A DNA stretch of 64,000 bases from Ischnura elegans (lineage: Eukaryota; Arthropoda; Insecta; Odonata; Coenagrionidae): positions 9,500,607 to 9,564,606 of the forward strand of contig NC_060258.1 of assembly GCF_921293095.1 (NCBI RefSeq), in the 5' to 3' direction. A model generated the notes under the pieces. The model was given only the letters and a program-made list of their open reading frames with translations, made no database searches and was not told the DNA's origin. The translations under genes were made by a program, and so were the position numbers. Of this stretch, positions 47,095 through 57,577 are shown one piece after another (position 1 is the first letter of the stretch; each line of letters opens with the position of its first letter).

Positions 47095-47926
47095 GAAGTT
47101 TTAGCTGCAGAGAAAATTATTATGGTGTTCTAAATACCACATATATACATAATTCCACTCAGCACTCATGGATTTTCCAATATACCTACTGTATTGGAGG
47201 CGGCTAGACGTCAATTTACTAAGTCTTTTCAATATGAGAACTTATATCGTCATTTCCTCAGTAGTTCTTTCATGTTCCACTAATTCATACAATATTCGTT
47301 CATTTCATCTCCAAGAAATACTTCATCTTTAATTATTTCCACAGATTTTCATGCTTCACTGATCACAATAAGGAGTTTTACCTGCAAGAGAATGAATGGA
47401 TTATTTAAAAAATACCACGCATAGATATGATATCACTCAGTACCCTTGGATTTTCAACATACCTAGAGTATAGTAAGGCAGATAAATATCAATTACGGTA
47501 CCCTTATCGATACGAGAACAAGTATTGACATTTCATCAGATGATCTTTCATGTTCCACTGATTCATAAAATATTTGTTGGTCTCATTTCCAAGATCTTAT
47601 CTACTTATGTTCACAGGTTTTCATAATTCACTGATCACAACAAGAAGTTTTACCAGGAAGGGAAAGATGAATTAGTTCAAAATACCACTTATATATCCCA
47701 TATCACTTAGTAGCAATTGATTTTCCAATGTACCTTCAGTATTAGAAGGCGGCCAGATGTCAAATTAGCATGTCTTTCGGAAATAAAGATATATATTGTC
47801 ATTTCATCAGCAGTCTTTTCATGTTCCACTGATTCATACAATATTTCCTGATTTAATTTCTTAGAAGTACAACTCATCTACTTATGTTCACAGAATTTCA
47901 TGGTTCACTGATCACAATAAGAAGTT
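47095..47926. repeat. Three diverged tandem units of ~272-277 bp
   Basis: The phrase TTCACTGATCACAA (allowing one change) followed by (A/G)GAGTTTTA or AGAAGTTTTA appears at 47361, 47633 and 47910, giving periods of 272 and 277 bp. Other shared phrases are TTTCATGTTCCACT and GATTCATA, each once per unit. The units differ at perhaps a fifth of positions. The array ends at the 3' end of the THAP exon. Confidence 0.8.
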
Positions 47927-48226
47927 TTAAGAAGAGGAGAGGGCCTGAAACACTGTGGGAGTAGCACCAGGGGACAACTTTAGGCGATCTAACTCGTAAC
48001 TTTTCACTTCACCGTTCTTATTCATGTAAGTTACTCGGTGTAGGATATCCCGCTCAGCAAAATGCTTGACGCAAACTATTGCACTTGAAGAAAGATTCCA
48101 ATCCTTCCGAGGGATATTCTTCAGCCACTTCTGTCTACTGCGTTCATCTTTGGTGAACTGGAACACTGTCACATACCCCTTGTTCTTGGTGGATAAGTAG
48201 TTGCTTCTGCAATATGCACACAACAA
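47927..48226 (-). pseudogene. THAP domain exon
   Basis: THAP is a C2CH zinc-binding DNA-binding domain, used by P-element-type transposases and by host THAP proteins. On the minus strand the exon gives CAYC (the first zinc ligands), VTVFQFTKDERSRQKWLKNI with the conserved Trp, SSSAIVCVKHF (the last Cys and His), and ends with the PTVF box typical of THAP C-terminal ends. A stop follows ten codons later. The frame is open upstream to an acceptor-like TTTCATTTAAG just after 48237, so the initiating Met is probably in another exon. It lies 4.5 kb upstream, on the same strand, of the P-transposase fragment at 43208-43467. They may be pieces of one element, but the 4.2-kb TIR element's boundary lies between them. 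Confidence 0.8.
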
Positions 48227-48654
48227 CGCTTGGGTCCCTTAAATGAAAACAATGGAAAGTTGCATTAATAAAGATAGTTTCGCTGATCACAGAAAAAAAG
48301 GAGTGCATTATAATAAGTTTGGAAAATATGAATAACATCAGTACCTGGAGACACATATTAACAGAGTTAACGAGTAGCCATTCGTCGTTCAATAATATAC
48401 GACGTTATTATAAACACAACTACACATAGTTATTCATAAGGCACACCAAATATAGCAATCAGTGATAACCCGAGAATAATATAAATATTGTAAAAACAAC
48501 GCAGCATTTATATACCCGACAAATACTCCTCGTTTCATTTGTGTGCTCTCAAGGTTACTTCGTGGCCGGCCGCCAAGAGACGCTATGCTTTTGATGAAAT
48601 ACTGCTGAATATCCACTCACAATTCACTGAGAATATCATTAAGCTATTTTACTT

Positions 48655-48834
48655 ACCGTAAGGCAAAACAGTACAAAAAATTAATTCTTGTTCCCCCTTT
48701 TAAACCAGTATTGTTGCACTCTCAATTCCCCTCCATTAATGGCCGGCCGGCATGTGATCGCACCACTTTTGAAGTAATAAACGTGATTTCCTTACTTCAG
48801 CTCCCAAAAATTATCTTCAAACTATTGTACGTAC
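48655..48834 (-). repeat. Decayed duplicate of the exon end at 48835-49016
   Basis: On the minus strand, about 60 bp ending GTTTTGCCTTACGGTAAGT resemble the end of the neighbouring exon, TATTGGCTTAAGGTACGT, including the donor site. The surrounding sequence aligns loosely. It appears to be a tandem duplicate that no longer codes. Confidence 0.45.
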
Positions 48835-49016
48835 CTTAAGCCAATATAATATCTACAAAAGAAGTCCAGTTCTGCCTTTTTAACAAGAGATTTAATGCTT
48901 CTATGGTTACACGGATACTCTTCACGCATAAGTCGCCATGCTCTCAAACAAACACGATAGGACCCCGGCACAGCGTTGCGAAAATTCCATGTTCCAGCCT
49001 GTTTAAAGTTGGCCAT
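48835..49016 (-). CDS. Hypothetical first coding exon
   Basis: An ATG at 49016 on the minus strand opens 61 codons (MANFKQAGTWNFRNAVPGSY..., ending RYYIGLR) up to a strong donor, AAG|GTACGT, at 48835. I do not recognise the protein. It is moderately rich in Arg, Tyr and Cys. A decayed duplicate of its end lies downstream. It is the best candidate in the window for a non-transposon exon, but a transposon origin is equally possible. No partner exon was identified. Confidence 0.35.
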
Positions 49017-49112
49017 GTTTTAACACTAATTAGGTCACCTGTAAGCGAAGAGTAGCTTTTCGTTGAGTTTTTCGAGAGGCTGGCAGAAAACTATTCCAAG
49101 AAGAATAAATTC

Positions 49113-50098
49113 ACTATTAATTCAAAATAATATCACTTATGTCGTATTATAATGTCGTATCCCAGGGACAAATATAATTTTCCTCGAGCGAGAATGTCAA
49201 AAGCATTTAAGTCTGTGGTAAGAATGTATTGAGAAATAATTAAAACTATTAATTATTGAAGCAATTATACACAAACAATATTAAAATCAACCTCCAAATA
49301 CACTCGCGCGTAGATTTTTTTCGAGAAACCAACACTAATTCGTCCACCGATCGATGCTTACATGAAATCTCTTTGTAAATCACTTTTAATAACGATATAA
49401 ATTACCAATTTACTAGGATATCCCTGAATAATAGTGGAGTTCAAAATGAAATAAAAGGATAGAAACCCACCTAGGAATTTCTGTCGGCTGGAACTCGTTT
49501 CTTGGATTGGCCATCGAAGAATCTTACATGGAATGGCAAGTATCATTAAATATCTACCAGATGCATAGGAATATGTCTATTTAATGGAAGTATTTCTGCT
49601 GCTTACTATTAATTCAAAATAATATCACTTATGTCGTATTATAACGTCGTATCCCAGGGACAAATATAATTTTCCTCGAGCGAGAATGCCAAAAGCATTT
49701 AAGTCTGTGGTAAGAATGTATTGAGAAATAATTAAAACTATTAATTATTGAAGCAATTATACACAAACAATATTAAAATCAACCTCCAAATACACTCGCG
49801 CGAAGATTTTTTTCGAGAAACCAACACTAATTCGTCCACCGATCGATGCTTACATGAAATCTCTTTGTAAATCACTTTTAATAACGATATAAATTACCAA
49901 TTTACTAGGATATCCCTGAATAATAGTGGAGTTCAAAATGAAATAAAAGGATAGAAACCCACCTAGGAATTTCTGTCGGCTGGAACTCGTTTCTTGGAGT
50001 GGCCATCGAAGAATCTTACATGGAATGGCAAGTATCATTAAATATCTACCAGATGCATAGGAAGGATGTCTATTTAATGGAAGTATTTCTGCTGCTTT
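49113..50098. repeat. Recent tandem duplication, 493-bp unit
   Basis: 49113-49605 and 49606-50098 are nearly identical. I count about six differences by eye (for example AATGTCGTATCC against AACGTCGTATCC, and GGAATATG against GGAAGGATG), about 1 percent. Each copy contains a minus-strand open stretch reading AIPCKILRWPIQETSSSRQK followed by a donor-like GGTGGGT. No protein family was recognised. Confidence 0.95.
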
Positions 50099-50597
50099 AT
50101 CGTACCGTAAAAAATACCGTAATTTTAAATACTGATAGTAATTTCTAAAAAAAATATTTGAAGAAATGATACATACTTGAAAATTAAAAAAAATTTTGAT
50201 GAAAAAGAAGCCGTCGATAGTTTCTGCAGAATTTATTATCATTAAACGCATTTAATAAATCAAAAATGATAGATGACTGTTAACTGTCTCAGTTTCACGA
50301 TGGTTCTACGTATCCACGTCCTTTAGAAAATAGAACACCCTTCGTAACGTACTCGGGTACCGTAGGTATATTTTTCACTTAAAGCGCAATAAAAACGATT
50401 CTCACATTTCATTTGTCGTTTAAGTCTAAAAAGTCGCCGCCAGGGGGCCAAAGAGTTTCAGTACTCATTTGTTTTTAGTGTCGCCGGGGGTGGCGTGAGG
50501 GGACATAAAAACGGGCATTTCAAACCTCATTTGTTTTCAGTTTACAATGTTGACAAAAGGGCGCTGTCCCCTAACGACGTATTGCTCGGTTTTTATA
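50099..50597. other. Unassigned sequence upstream of the TTGGG array
   Basis: No gene supported. It includes a GC-rich stretch near 50430-50500 with CGCCAGGGGG and CGCCGGGGGTGG. Confidence 0.35.
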
Positions 50598-51157
50598 GGG
50601 TTGGGTTGGGTTGGGTTGGGTTGGGTTGGGTTGGGTTGGGTTGGGTTGGGTTGGGTTGGGTTGGGTTGGGTTGGGTTGGGTTGGGTTGGGTTGGGTTGGG
50701 TTGGGTTGGGTTGGGTTGGGTTGGGTTGGGTTGGGTTGGGTTGGGTTGGGTTGGGTTGGGTTGGGTTGGGTTGGGTTGGGTTGGGTTGGGTTGGGTTGGG
50801 TTGGGTTGGGTTGGGTTGGGTTGGGTTGGGTTGGGTTGGGTTGGGTTGGGTTGGGTTGGGTTGGGTTGGGTTGGGTTGGGTTGGGTTGGGTTGGGTTGGG
50901 TTGGGTTGGGTTGGGTTGGGTTGGGTTGGGTTGGGTTGGGTTGGGTTGGGTTGGGTTGGGTTGGGTTGGGTTGGGTTGGGTTGGGTTGGGTTGGGTTGGG
51001 TTGGGTTGGGTTGGGTTGGGTTGGGTTGGGTTGGGTTGGGTTGGGTTGGGTTGGGTTGGGTTGGGTTGGGTTGGGTTGGGTTGGGTTGGGTTGGGTTGGG
51101 TTGGGTTGGGTTGGGTTGGGTTGGGTGGGGTTGGGTTGGGTTGGGTTGGGTTGGGTT
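50598..51157 (+). repeat. (TTGGG)n array, ~112 copies
   Basis: About 560 bp of uninterrupted pentamer with a single base change (GGGTGGGG at 51124-51130). The pentamer is GGGTT on this strand. TTGGG is one of the variant insect telomere motifs reported in beetles, and is one base from the common insect TTAGG. Runs of three G every five bases can form G-quadruplexes. Apparent long Val-Gly-Leu-Gly-Trp and Pro-Thr-Gln-Pro-Asn frames on the two strands are by-products of the pentamer. Confidence 0.98.
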
Positions 51158-51405
51158 AGATGGCAGCACCTGTACGAATAAGTTCAGATTTTGCCCGTCG
51201 AGTGGCAGTATATGCGTGCATTAACTGCGCAGTTCTCTATGTGTTCCGTGCTTCTCTTGTGCACCCACTCGCTGTGGTTGGGTTATGTGGCAGCACCTGT
51301 ACGAATAAGTTCAGATTTTGCCCGTCGGGTGGCAGTAAATGCGTGCATTAACTCCGCAGTTCTCTATGTGTTCCGTGTATTTTCTGCGCACCAACTCGCT
51401 TTGGT
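51151..51405 (+). repeat. 127-bp direct repeat, two copies, adjoining TTGGG array
   Basis: GGCAGCACCTGTACGAATAA starts at 51162 and again at 51289, giving a period of 127 bp. The copies agree over about 120 bp with a few differences. The second copy is also preceded by GGTTGGGTTA, the same sequence as the end of the TTGGG array, so the pentamer belongs to the repeat unit. Confidence 0.9.
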
Positions 51406-52587
51406 CCGGCATATGAACGGCATCTATATGATACTGACGATCTATTTCATTTTATGTTTGTAATATATCCACAGAGTGAGTACGATTTTTTATACTTTTC
51501 TTTGGATGACTCTCCTTTTGAAGAAATTCATTGTCGTGACAACTCCTCGGACTGAACCATTCCAACATTTGTTATCTAGTACTTTTCCTATAATTTCCTT
51601 CTGTGAACTTGTATTTTATAAATGCTGAGAGTTTCGGTTACCCGTAAATGGCAGAGTTAACAATCTATAGACAGCACACGTTCATGGAATCCATGGTGGA
51701 AAAGAGATGGATGTATCCATGACCCTTATGGAATTATTGGAGTCCTGAGGAATCCTCAGGATTCGCTAACAGTCGTATACCTATTCACAAGGATTCACTG
51801 AGATCACTGAGAATCTTTAGGACTCATAAGGATTCACTCGCCGATTCATGTGTTTTCATATGGGGATGGATAAAAGGAATGGAAATTTCCAAATTTCCAT
51901 CTTCACTTCAATGGAAATGTAACCATGGATTCCATTTTAATTCCATCTACATTCCATGAAGCAAGTTACCAAAGTCAAACAATATATTCTCATAAGCATT
52001 TTAATGATGGGCGATTTCTTTGTAAATTTTACGTTCTTAAAAAAATACCGACAAATTTCATTTTAAAATTAGTTCTGTCCTGAATTCCACCTCTCGAAAA
52101 AAGTTGTCAACCCGATGACTGGAGAAGTACTGTTTTCCGTTGGGGTTTTGGTCATTTCCGTCCGAATCTTCATGATTTGGTGAGCGTGTGTCGATGGTGT
52201 TAGGTGATTCGAAGTTCCACAGTAATTAAATCTGCATCTGCTGCATCTTGGGAGGAGTTTCCAACCAGGGAAGCATTAAGCAACTGGAGAATTAGTTTCC
52301 GACCTTGCTGAAATTAGTTCTGAGGTGGGCCACAGCCTGTAATTGTGGAATATTTAGAACCTGGTTGCACCATGTAAGTACAACATTCGTTAATATGCTT
52401 TAGATTAAAATTAGTTGCTGCTTGATGATTCGCTTTCCACCAGTGATGATATAGATCGGCTACAAGTCGGCGAATTCCTCGTCGGTTTGCGGTTAATTTC
52501 TATATTATAATTCCGGATTTCATTACAGTGGGTGACACTAGCATTCTATTCGAAGAATTACTGACCGATTTCATCCACTATGCAATC
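51406..52587. other. Unassigned; palindromic GGATTC/CCATGG word cluster at 51684-51966
   Basis: Between 51684 and 51966 the words GGATTC, GAATCC, CCATGGA and TTCCAT recur in both orientations (CATGGAATCCATGG at the left, ACCATGGATTCCAT at the right). This resembles a decayed word-array element like those at 54-62 kb, but the ends could not be fixed. The rest shows no feature. Confidence 0.4.
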
Positions 52588-53290
52588 CGCCTGTTTGATA
52601 TTCACACGCATTGAATAAACGATATATTAATGCATGCTAGTCTGTATTAGCCGCTCTGAAAGCATTTGCTATTGACTTAATACTGCTTTTTAATTCATCG
52701 CCAGAGATTTCTTATTATTCACGGAATAATTTCTTAATTTCAGGCAATCCATATAGATAGACCACTAATAAGGTTGTACATGAAATATTCTCCAATATAT
52801 TGATGACTCTTGCCATAAAGTGAAGGGTATCTGATTTTTTATTTGTCGGTTATCGCCTGTCTGATATTCACACCTATTGAATAGACGATATATTGATGCA
52901 TGCGAGTCTGTATCAGCCGCTCTGAAAGTTTATTCGGGATTGCCACCGGATAAGGTTCTCCATCTCTGCCGACGTTTCGATGGCCGAGTCGTCCATCGAA
53001 ACGTCGGCTGAGATGGAGAACCTTATCCGGTGGCAATCCCGAATAAACTTCAACAACATCATACGCCGGGAAAACCTCAGATCTTTCTTCGCTCTGAAAG
53101 GATTTGATAATAACTTATAATTCTGCTTGTTAATTCATCGCCCGAGATTTATTATATTCACGGAATAATTTCTTCATTTCAGGTAATCCATATACCGCTA
53201 ATAAGGTTTTACAGGAAATATTCTTCAATATATTGATGACTCTTGCCATAAAGTGAAAGGGTATCTGATTTTTTAACTTTCAGTTATCGA
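52588..53290 (+). repeat. Tandem duplication, ~268-bp unit, second copy interrupted
   Basis: 52588-52855 is repeated at 52856-53290. Shared phrases include ATTCACACCTATTGAAT/ATTCACACGCATTGAAT, AGCCGCTCTGAAAG, and TTGATGACTCTTGCCATAAA. The second copy is longer because a hairpin insertion (52929-53090) interrupts it. The duplicate ends about 60 bp before the EnSpm-like transposase ATG and may be part of that element's left end. Confidence 0.85.
52929..53090. mobile_element. 162-bp hairpin insertion with 10-bp target duplication
   Basis: The insert is flanked by GCTCTGAAAG at 52919-52928 and 53091-53100. Most of it is a near-perfect inverted repeat: arms of about 56 bp (52927-52983 and 52993-53049), one mismatch, loop CCGAGTCGT. 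The inner arms read CCGACGTTTCGATGG and its reverse. The remainder, after the right arm, is about 40 bp ending AGATCTTTCTTC. No poly-A tail. The uninterrupted copy of the target at 52588 confirms the boundaries. Confidence 0.85.
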
Positions 53291-53349
53291 TAGATTGAGG
53301 GTTTGACTACGCTCGTTACATCAGTATTATCTCATATCGCTTTCCAGTC

Positions 53350-54773
53350 ATGCCTAAAACCAATTACAAGCCTTGTGATGAAGTGTGCCCGAGGCACAAA
53401 CGCAGACTACGGTTTAAGAAAGTGTTACCTGAATCTGTTTCCATGCAATACGCTGATGTAAGTGCTGTCAGTGAAAATGTTCCAGATGTGCATGTTCCGG
53501 AGACATCTAAAGAATGCAATATGCCACAGTGTGGTCACGCGGAATACATCGAGACGACTGACGTATTGATGGATAGAACTGAGCCTGTTACAGATTCGGA
53601 AGATTCAGATGGAGAAGCAGGTTTCGATTTCGAAAATTTCAAGGCTCAGTTAGCCGTTTGGGCAGGAAGTGATAGCATTACTCAAAGTAAAGTGAATGAT
53701 CTTCTTAAAATTTTAAAATCGCACCCTGATTTATCCGAGTTACCTTCGGATTGCAGGTCCCTGTTAAACACACTTCGTAAAACTGTAATAGGAACCGTTG
53801 CCAGTGGGCAGTATCAGCAGTATCTAGGTATACAGCGATCGTTGGTAATAGCATGTGCCGGTTCAGATGTGCTGTTGATATCAGACTGTGATTGGGGGCT
53901 ACAGTTCAATATTGACGGTTTGCCCATTGCTAAAAGTAGTGGCAGCCAAGTGTGGCCTATTCTTGTGGGAATTGTCGTATTTCCCTTGGATTGATCCATT
54001 TGTAGCTGGTCTCTACCATGGTTCTGTGAAACCCAACTCGTGTGACGAATATCTTAGTGAATTTGTCAGTGAATTGCAGGATCTGCTACAGAATGGTTTA
54101 TTGATTGATAGCCATAAAGTTTCAATCCACATCCATTCCTTCATTTGTGATGCTCCGGCTCGCTCTTTTATCACCCAAACTAATGTCAGGGTGTCATGAG
54201 AAAAATGTTGTTGTCATTCATAAATGGTTGCAGCCTTGTGAAAATGAAAAGGTGTGAAAGAGATATTGTCAACACTAGACTCGTGAAAATGTCTGCATTC
54301 ATTCCGTGTGAGTTTGCGAGGAAGTCTAGATCAACTGATGACCTGCTAAGGTGGAAGGCCACTGAGTTTCGCCTTTTTCTGCTCTACCTAGGACCGTTAG
54401 TGTTGAAGAATGCTTGTAATAATTCCTTGTATGTTCATTTCCTGTGCTTGCATTTTGCAGTAAGGATATTAGTGAGTGAGAAAATGATTACAGATGGCCT
54501 TGATTATGCGAATGAATTGCTACATTACTTTGTTACCACCTTTGGGCAACTATATGGACCAGAGAAATTGTCATATAATGTTCATTGTCTAACACACATA
54601 GCCTCTGATGCAAGGAAGTTTGGCACATTGGACAAATTTTGTGCTTTTAGATATGAAAACAAATTGAAATCAATCAAGAATCATTTAAAAAAATTTGATA
54701 AACCGCTGCAACAGATACACAGGAGAATATCAGATAGGAATTATGTGGCAAAGAATGTCAGGAAATGTAGGCA
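53350..54773 (+). pseudogene. EnSpm-like transposase, N-terminal part
   Basis: Transposase of the animal EnSpm/CACTA-like (tnp2-related) type. From an ATG at 53350: a Cys/His- and acid-rich N-terminus, then DLSELPSDCRSLLNTLRK, FNIDGLPIAKSSGSQVWPIL, GLYHGSVKPNS, EYLSEFVSEL, and FICDAPARSF, all hallmarks of the family. After about 54196 it resumes with MSAFIPCEFARKSRS, DLLRWKATEFRLFLLYLGPL, YGPEKLSYNVHCLTHIASD and PLQQIHRRI. The blocks that should lie between CDAPAR and IPCEFARK (a Cys-rich region and FP.DYMHL..LG) are missing, so an internal deletion is likely. There is a frame change near 53960 and another near 54190. The coding is cut at 54773 by a 5.5-kb insertion and resumes at 60272. Confidence 0.85.
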
Positions 54774-55863
54774 CCCCAGTGAAAATTTTGTATACAATTT
54801 ATATACAGGATGTATACAATGTACACATTTTGTATACAATTGTATACAGCTGTATAGAATGTATAAAATGTGTAAATTGTACACAATGTATACAATTTTA
54901 TACAGAATGTGTACAATGTGCACATTTAGTATACAATTGTATACAGCTGTATAGAATGCATAAAATGTGTAAATTGTATACTATGTATACAATTTTATAC
55001 AGAATGTGTACAATGTGCAAATTTTGTATGAATTTGTATAAAGCTGTATAAAATGTTTACTTTGTATAAATTTTATACATTTTATGAAAATTTATACAGT
55101 TGTGTAGGCTGTATAAAATTTGTACATTTTATACAATGTAAAGGTATGCGTACATCAATGTGTAAATATCTGGGTTTGGGAGTTAAAGCACCACAACTAT
55201 GCTCATTTTCTATTCTTTACATCGTAACGCATTTTTACTTTAAAAAATGGTGTTAAAATTGTTGCTAATTATTTTTAAACTTAAGAAATTATTATAAACA
55301 CCAAAGAGTTCCAATAAACCATTCCTTTATTGTTGGTTAACCGAATTAAATTAAAGAAATTGTAATATTTTGAAAATGTTTCTAAAATTGTTGCTAACTT
55401 GGTTTAAACATTAGTAATCGTTATAAACATAATAGAATAAGAGTATCACTCATTCCACGTTTCTCAACCGTATAAAATGTGGGAATTCTTAATTTTTGTA
55501 AAAGTTGCTAAATTTGTTTACATTTAAGTAATTGTTATAATCAACAAAAAGGCTCAGCCAACTCTTCTCAACCATACAACATGCGGAAATTGTCACATTT
55601 TTAAAAGTTGCTAGCTTTATTTAAACTTTACATTTTCTTATGAACAATGTAGATTAATAAGTTATTAATTTGCTGTTTTGTAACCCGTAAGGTATGTAGA
55701 AATCGTTAATGCTGGTAAATGTTATTAGCATTGTTGCTAACTTTGTTTAAACTTAGTTAATTGTTATAAACAATAGTAAACTTCAAAATAGCATTCATTT
55801 GTTGTTCTGAAACTATAGAAGGGGTGAAAATGTAAAAAAATAATTTCTCGCATAAAATCTCGC

Positions 55864-55994
55864 AAGTGAGCACGCTTCTTATTCCCGCCGATTATATTCA
55901 AATAATCGATTATGCAAAATAATCGGATGTCCATAATCGATTCAATAATCGCAATAATCGAAAGCAAATAATCGATTATTACGTACAATCGATT
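55864..55994. repeat. AATAATCGATTATT word cluster
   Basis: ATAATCG or CGATTAT occurs about nine times in 130 bp, including the palindrome AATAATCGATTATT. Possibly one end of a decayed word-array element; no inverted partner was located. Confidence 0.5.
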
Positions 55995-56712
55995 TCTTTG
56001 CCCATCTTTTGTTACCGTTATTTTGTGATGGCGAATTTAGCTGTCATGAACATGCTTAGCTGTGATGAAAAATATTGATTAGTAGCAAATATACGTTGAA
56101 GTATGCTATGGAAGAAGAAAATAATCCGTGCTTCGTAGTGAATACTGACAAAAAGGGATTGAAAGAATACTGTTTCATGCACAATTGAATCAACGCCTGA
56201 ATAAGTTTTTGAATTCCCGGAAACAGTGGCTTTTAGCGTCACGAAGAGATTTAAGAAGTTGCCATTGTCAGCATCAACCCATCTCTGCTGTGCTGCATGT
56301 TAATGTAAGTAAATGGAACATTTTTTTTCCATTCGATACTTATGTATGATTAATGAACCGCCAATTACTATCCATTAATTATTTAAGATTACTCATTATT
56401 TTATTCTCAGGGTAATTACAATTTAGCATGGTCTTTACTTTCGCTGGAATAGTGAAAAGAATCCATTCAGACGGTTAAAGTTGAAATATCAGGGTTCTCG
56501 CAGTAGAATCCACTTTGTTAACAGTTCTTTATGACATTAGTCTCAACCTCAATTAACTCATTTATGAATGATTTATCTTGAAAATGAGTAACTATTTGGA
56601 ATATGTCGAGGAATAATAGCAATTAATAAGCTGTTCTAAACATAGCCATCAGTTGAACTCTCTCCGATCGTTATAATTTAGGCATTGATTTGTGCTTTAG
56701 TACATTTTAACA

Positions 56713-57277
56713 GACAATCCACTTGGCTTATTGTGTAGTTTTATGGGGAAACACAAGTGCTGCTGCTAGAGCATTCTCTATGCAAAAAAGAGCCTTGAAA
56801 GTTATGGCAAATGTGTCCATCAGGTCTCCTGGAAAGCCATTATTTCTAAAATATAATATAATGACACTACCAAGTATGTACATTTTTTACTGTGCATTAT
56901 TTGTAAAAAAGAACCCTACCTTATTTTTACCAAACTCCTCGGTTCATGCCTATCTGACCCGTGGGAGTGAAAATATACATATTTTACAACAATTATGTGC
57001 CAAAAGAGGTCCACATCACTCTGCCTCGCTTATTTTTAACAAATTGCCTACGAGTATAAAACATATTTCAAATATTAATGTTTTTAAGACAGAATTTAAA
57101 AAATTTTTACAGCCTAAGGGTTATTATAATGTAAACGAATTCTTGTCTGATATTGTATGACAACATGTATGTTTTGATGTTCTATGTCACATGTTCTATG
57201 TCTGTTCTATGTCTCCCTGACAATGTTCTATGTCACATGTTTGACCCATGGAACAATAAAGATATTATTATTATTAC
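56713..57277 (+). mobile_element. Second 5'-truncated LINE, C-terminal coding and 3' tail
   Basis: Coding from about 56713 to 57160 (AYCVVLWGNTSAAARAFSMQ, KRALKVMAN, VHAYLTRGSENI, LIFNKLPTSIKHI, KGYYNVNEFL) aligns block by block with the C-terminal end of the LINE at 4910-6415 (VTYSVIFWGST, KRAMRIIAH, FNKLPTDIKNV, YYSVDEYF) and is open throughout. After the stop, the 3' end GGAACAATAAAGAT plus (ATT)n resembles the other tail but is not identical, so this is a related subfamily. It is inserted in the 5.5-kb element and therefore younger than it. Confidence 0.88.
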
Positions 57278-57577
57278 ATATTGCACTCAAGGGCATAAGT
57301 AACACGTTTCTAAGTTGTTTCTGTACAATAAGATTGCAATCCTTAAAATTTTTGTTATGTAATCAATTACTCGTGTTTGTTGATAGAAAAATTAGTGGTA
57401 TATTAAAATCTATGGTTATCACCTGTTTGATAAGCATGTAGGCAGGATTTATGATGATTAAGTACCAAGTCTGCTAAGGAAGTATAATGTAAGCAAATCA
57501 ATTGGTATTAGTGTATTTATAACAATTTTATATTTACAGGCTGCAGTAAATTAAAACAACATAATAGCCAGTGCCTC

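Noticed and set aside
50495-51224. Long Val-Gly-Leu-Gly-Trp and Pro-Thr-Gln-Pro-Asn frames (180-228 codons)
   Set aside because: A pentamer without stop codons is open in many frames on both strands; these are translations of (TTGGG)n, not a repeat protein gene.
52927-53049. Hammerhead-type ribozyme at the GAAACG-containing hairpin
   Set aside because: The required CTGATGA core is absent; only the GAAAC word is present.
54695-55051. Tyr/Cys/Ile-rich frames over the TATACAATTG arrays
   Set aside because: Translations of subterminal word arrays, open in several frames at once; likewise at 59816-60264 and 859-1060.
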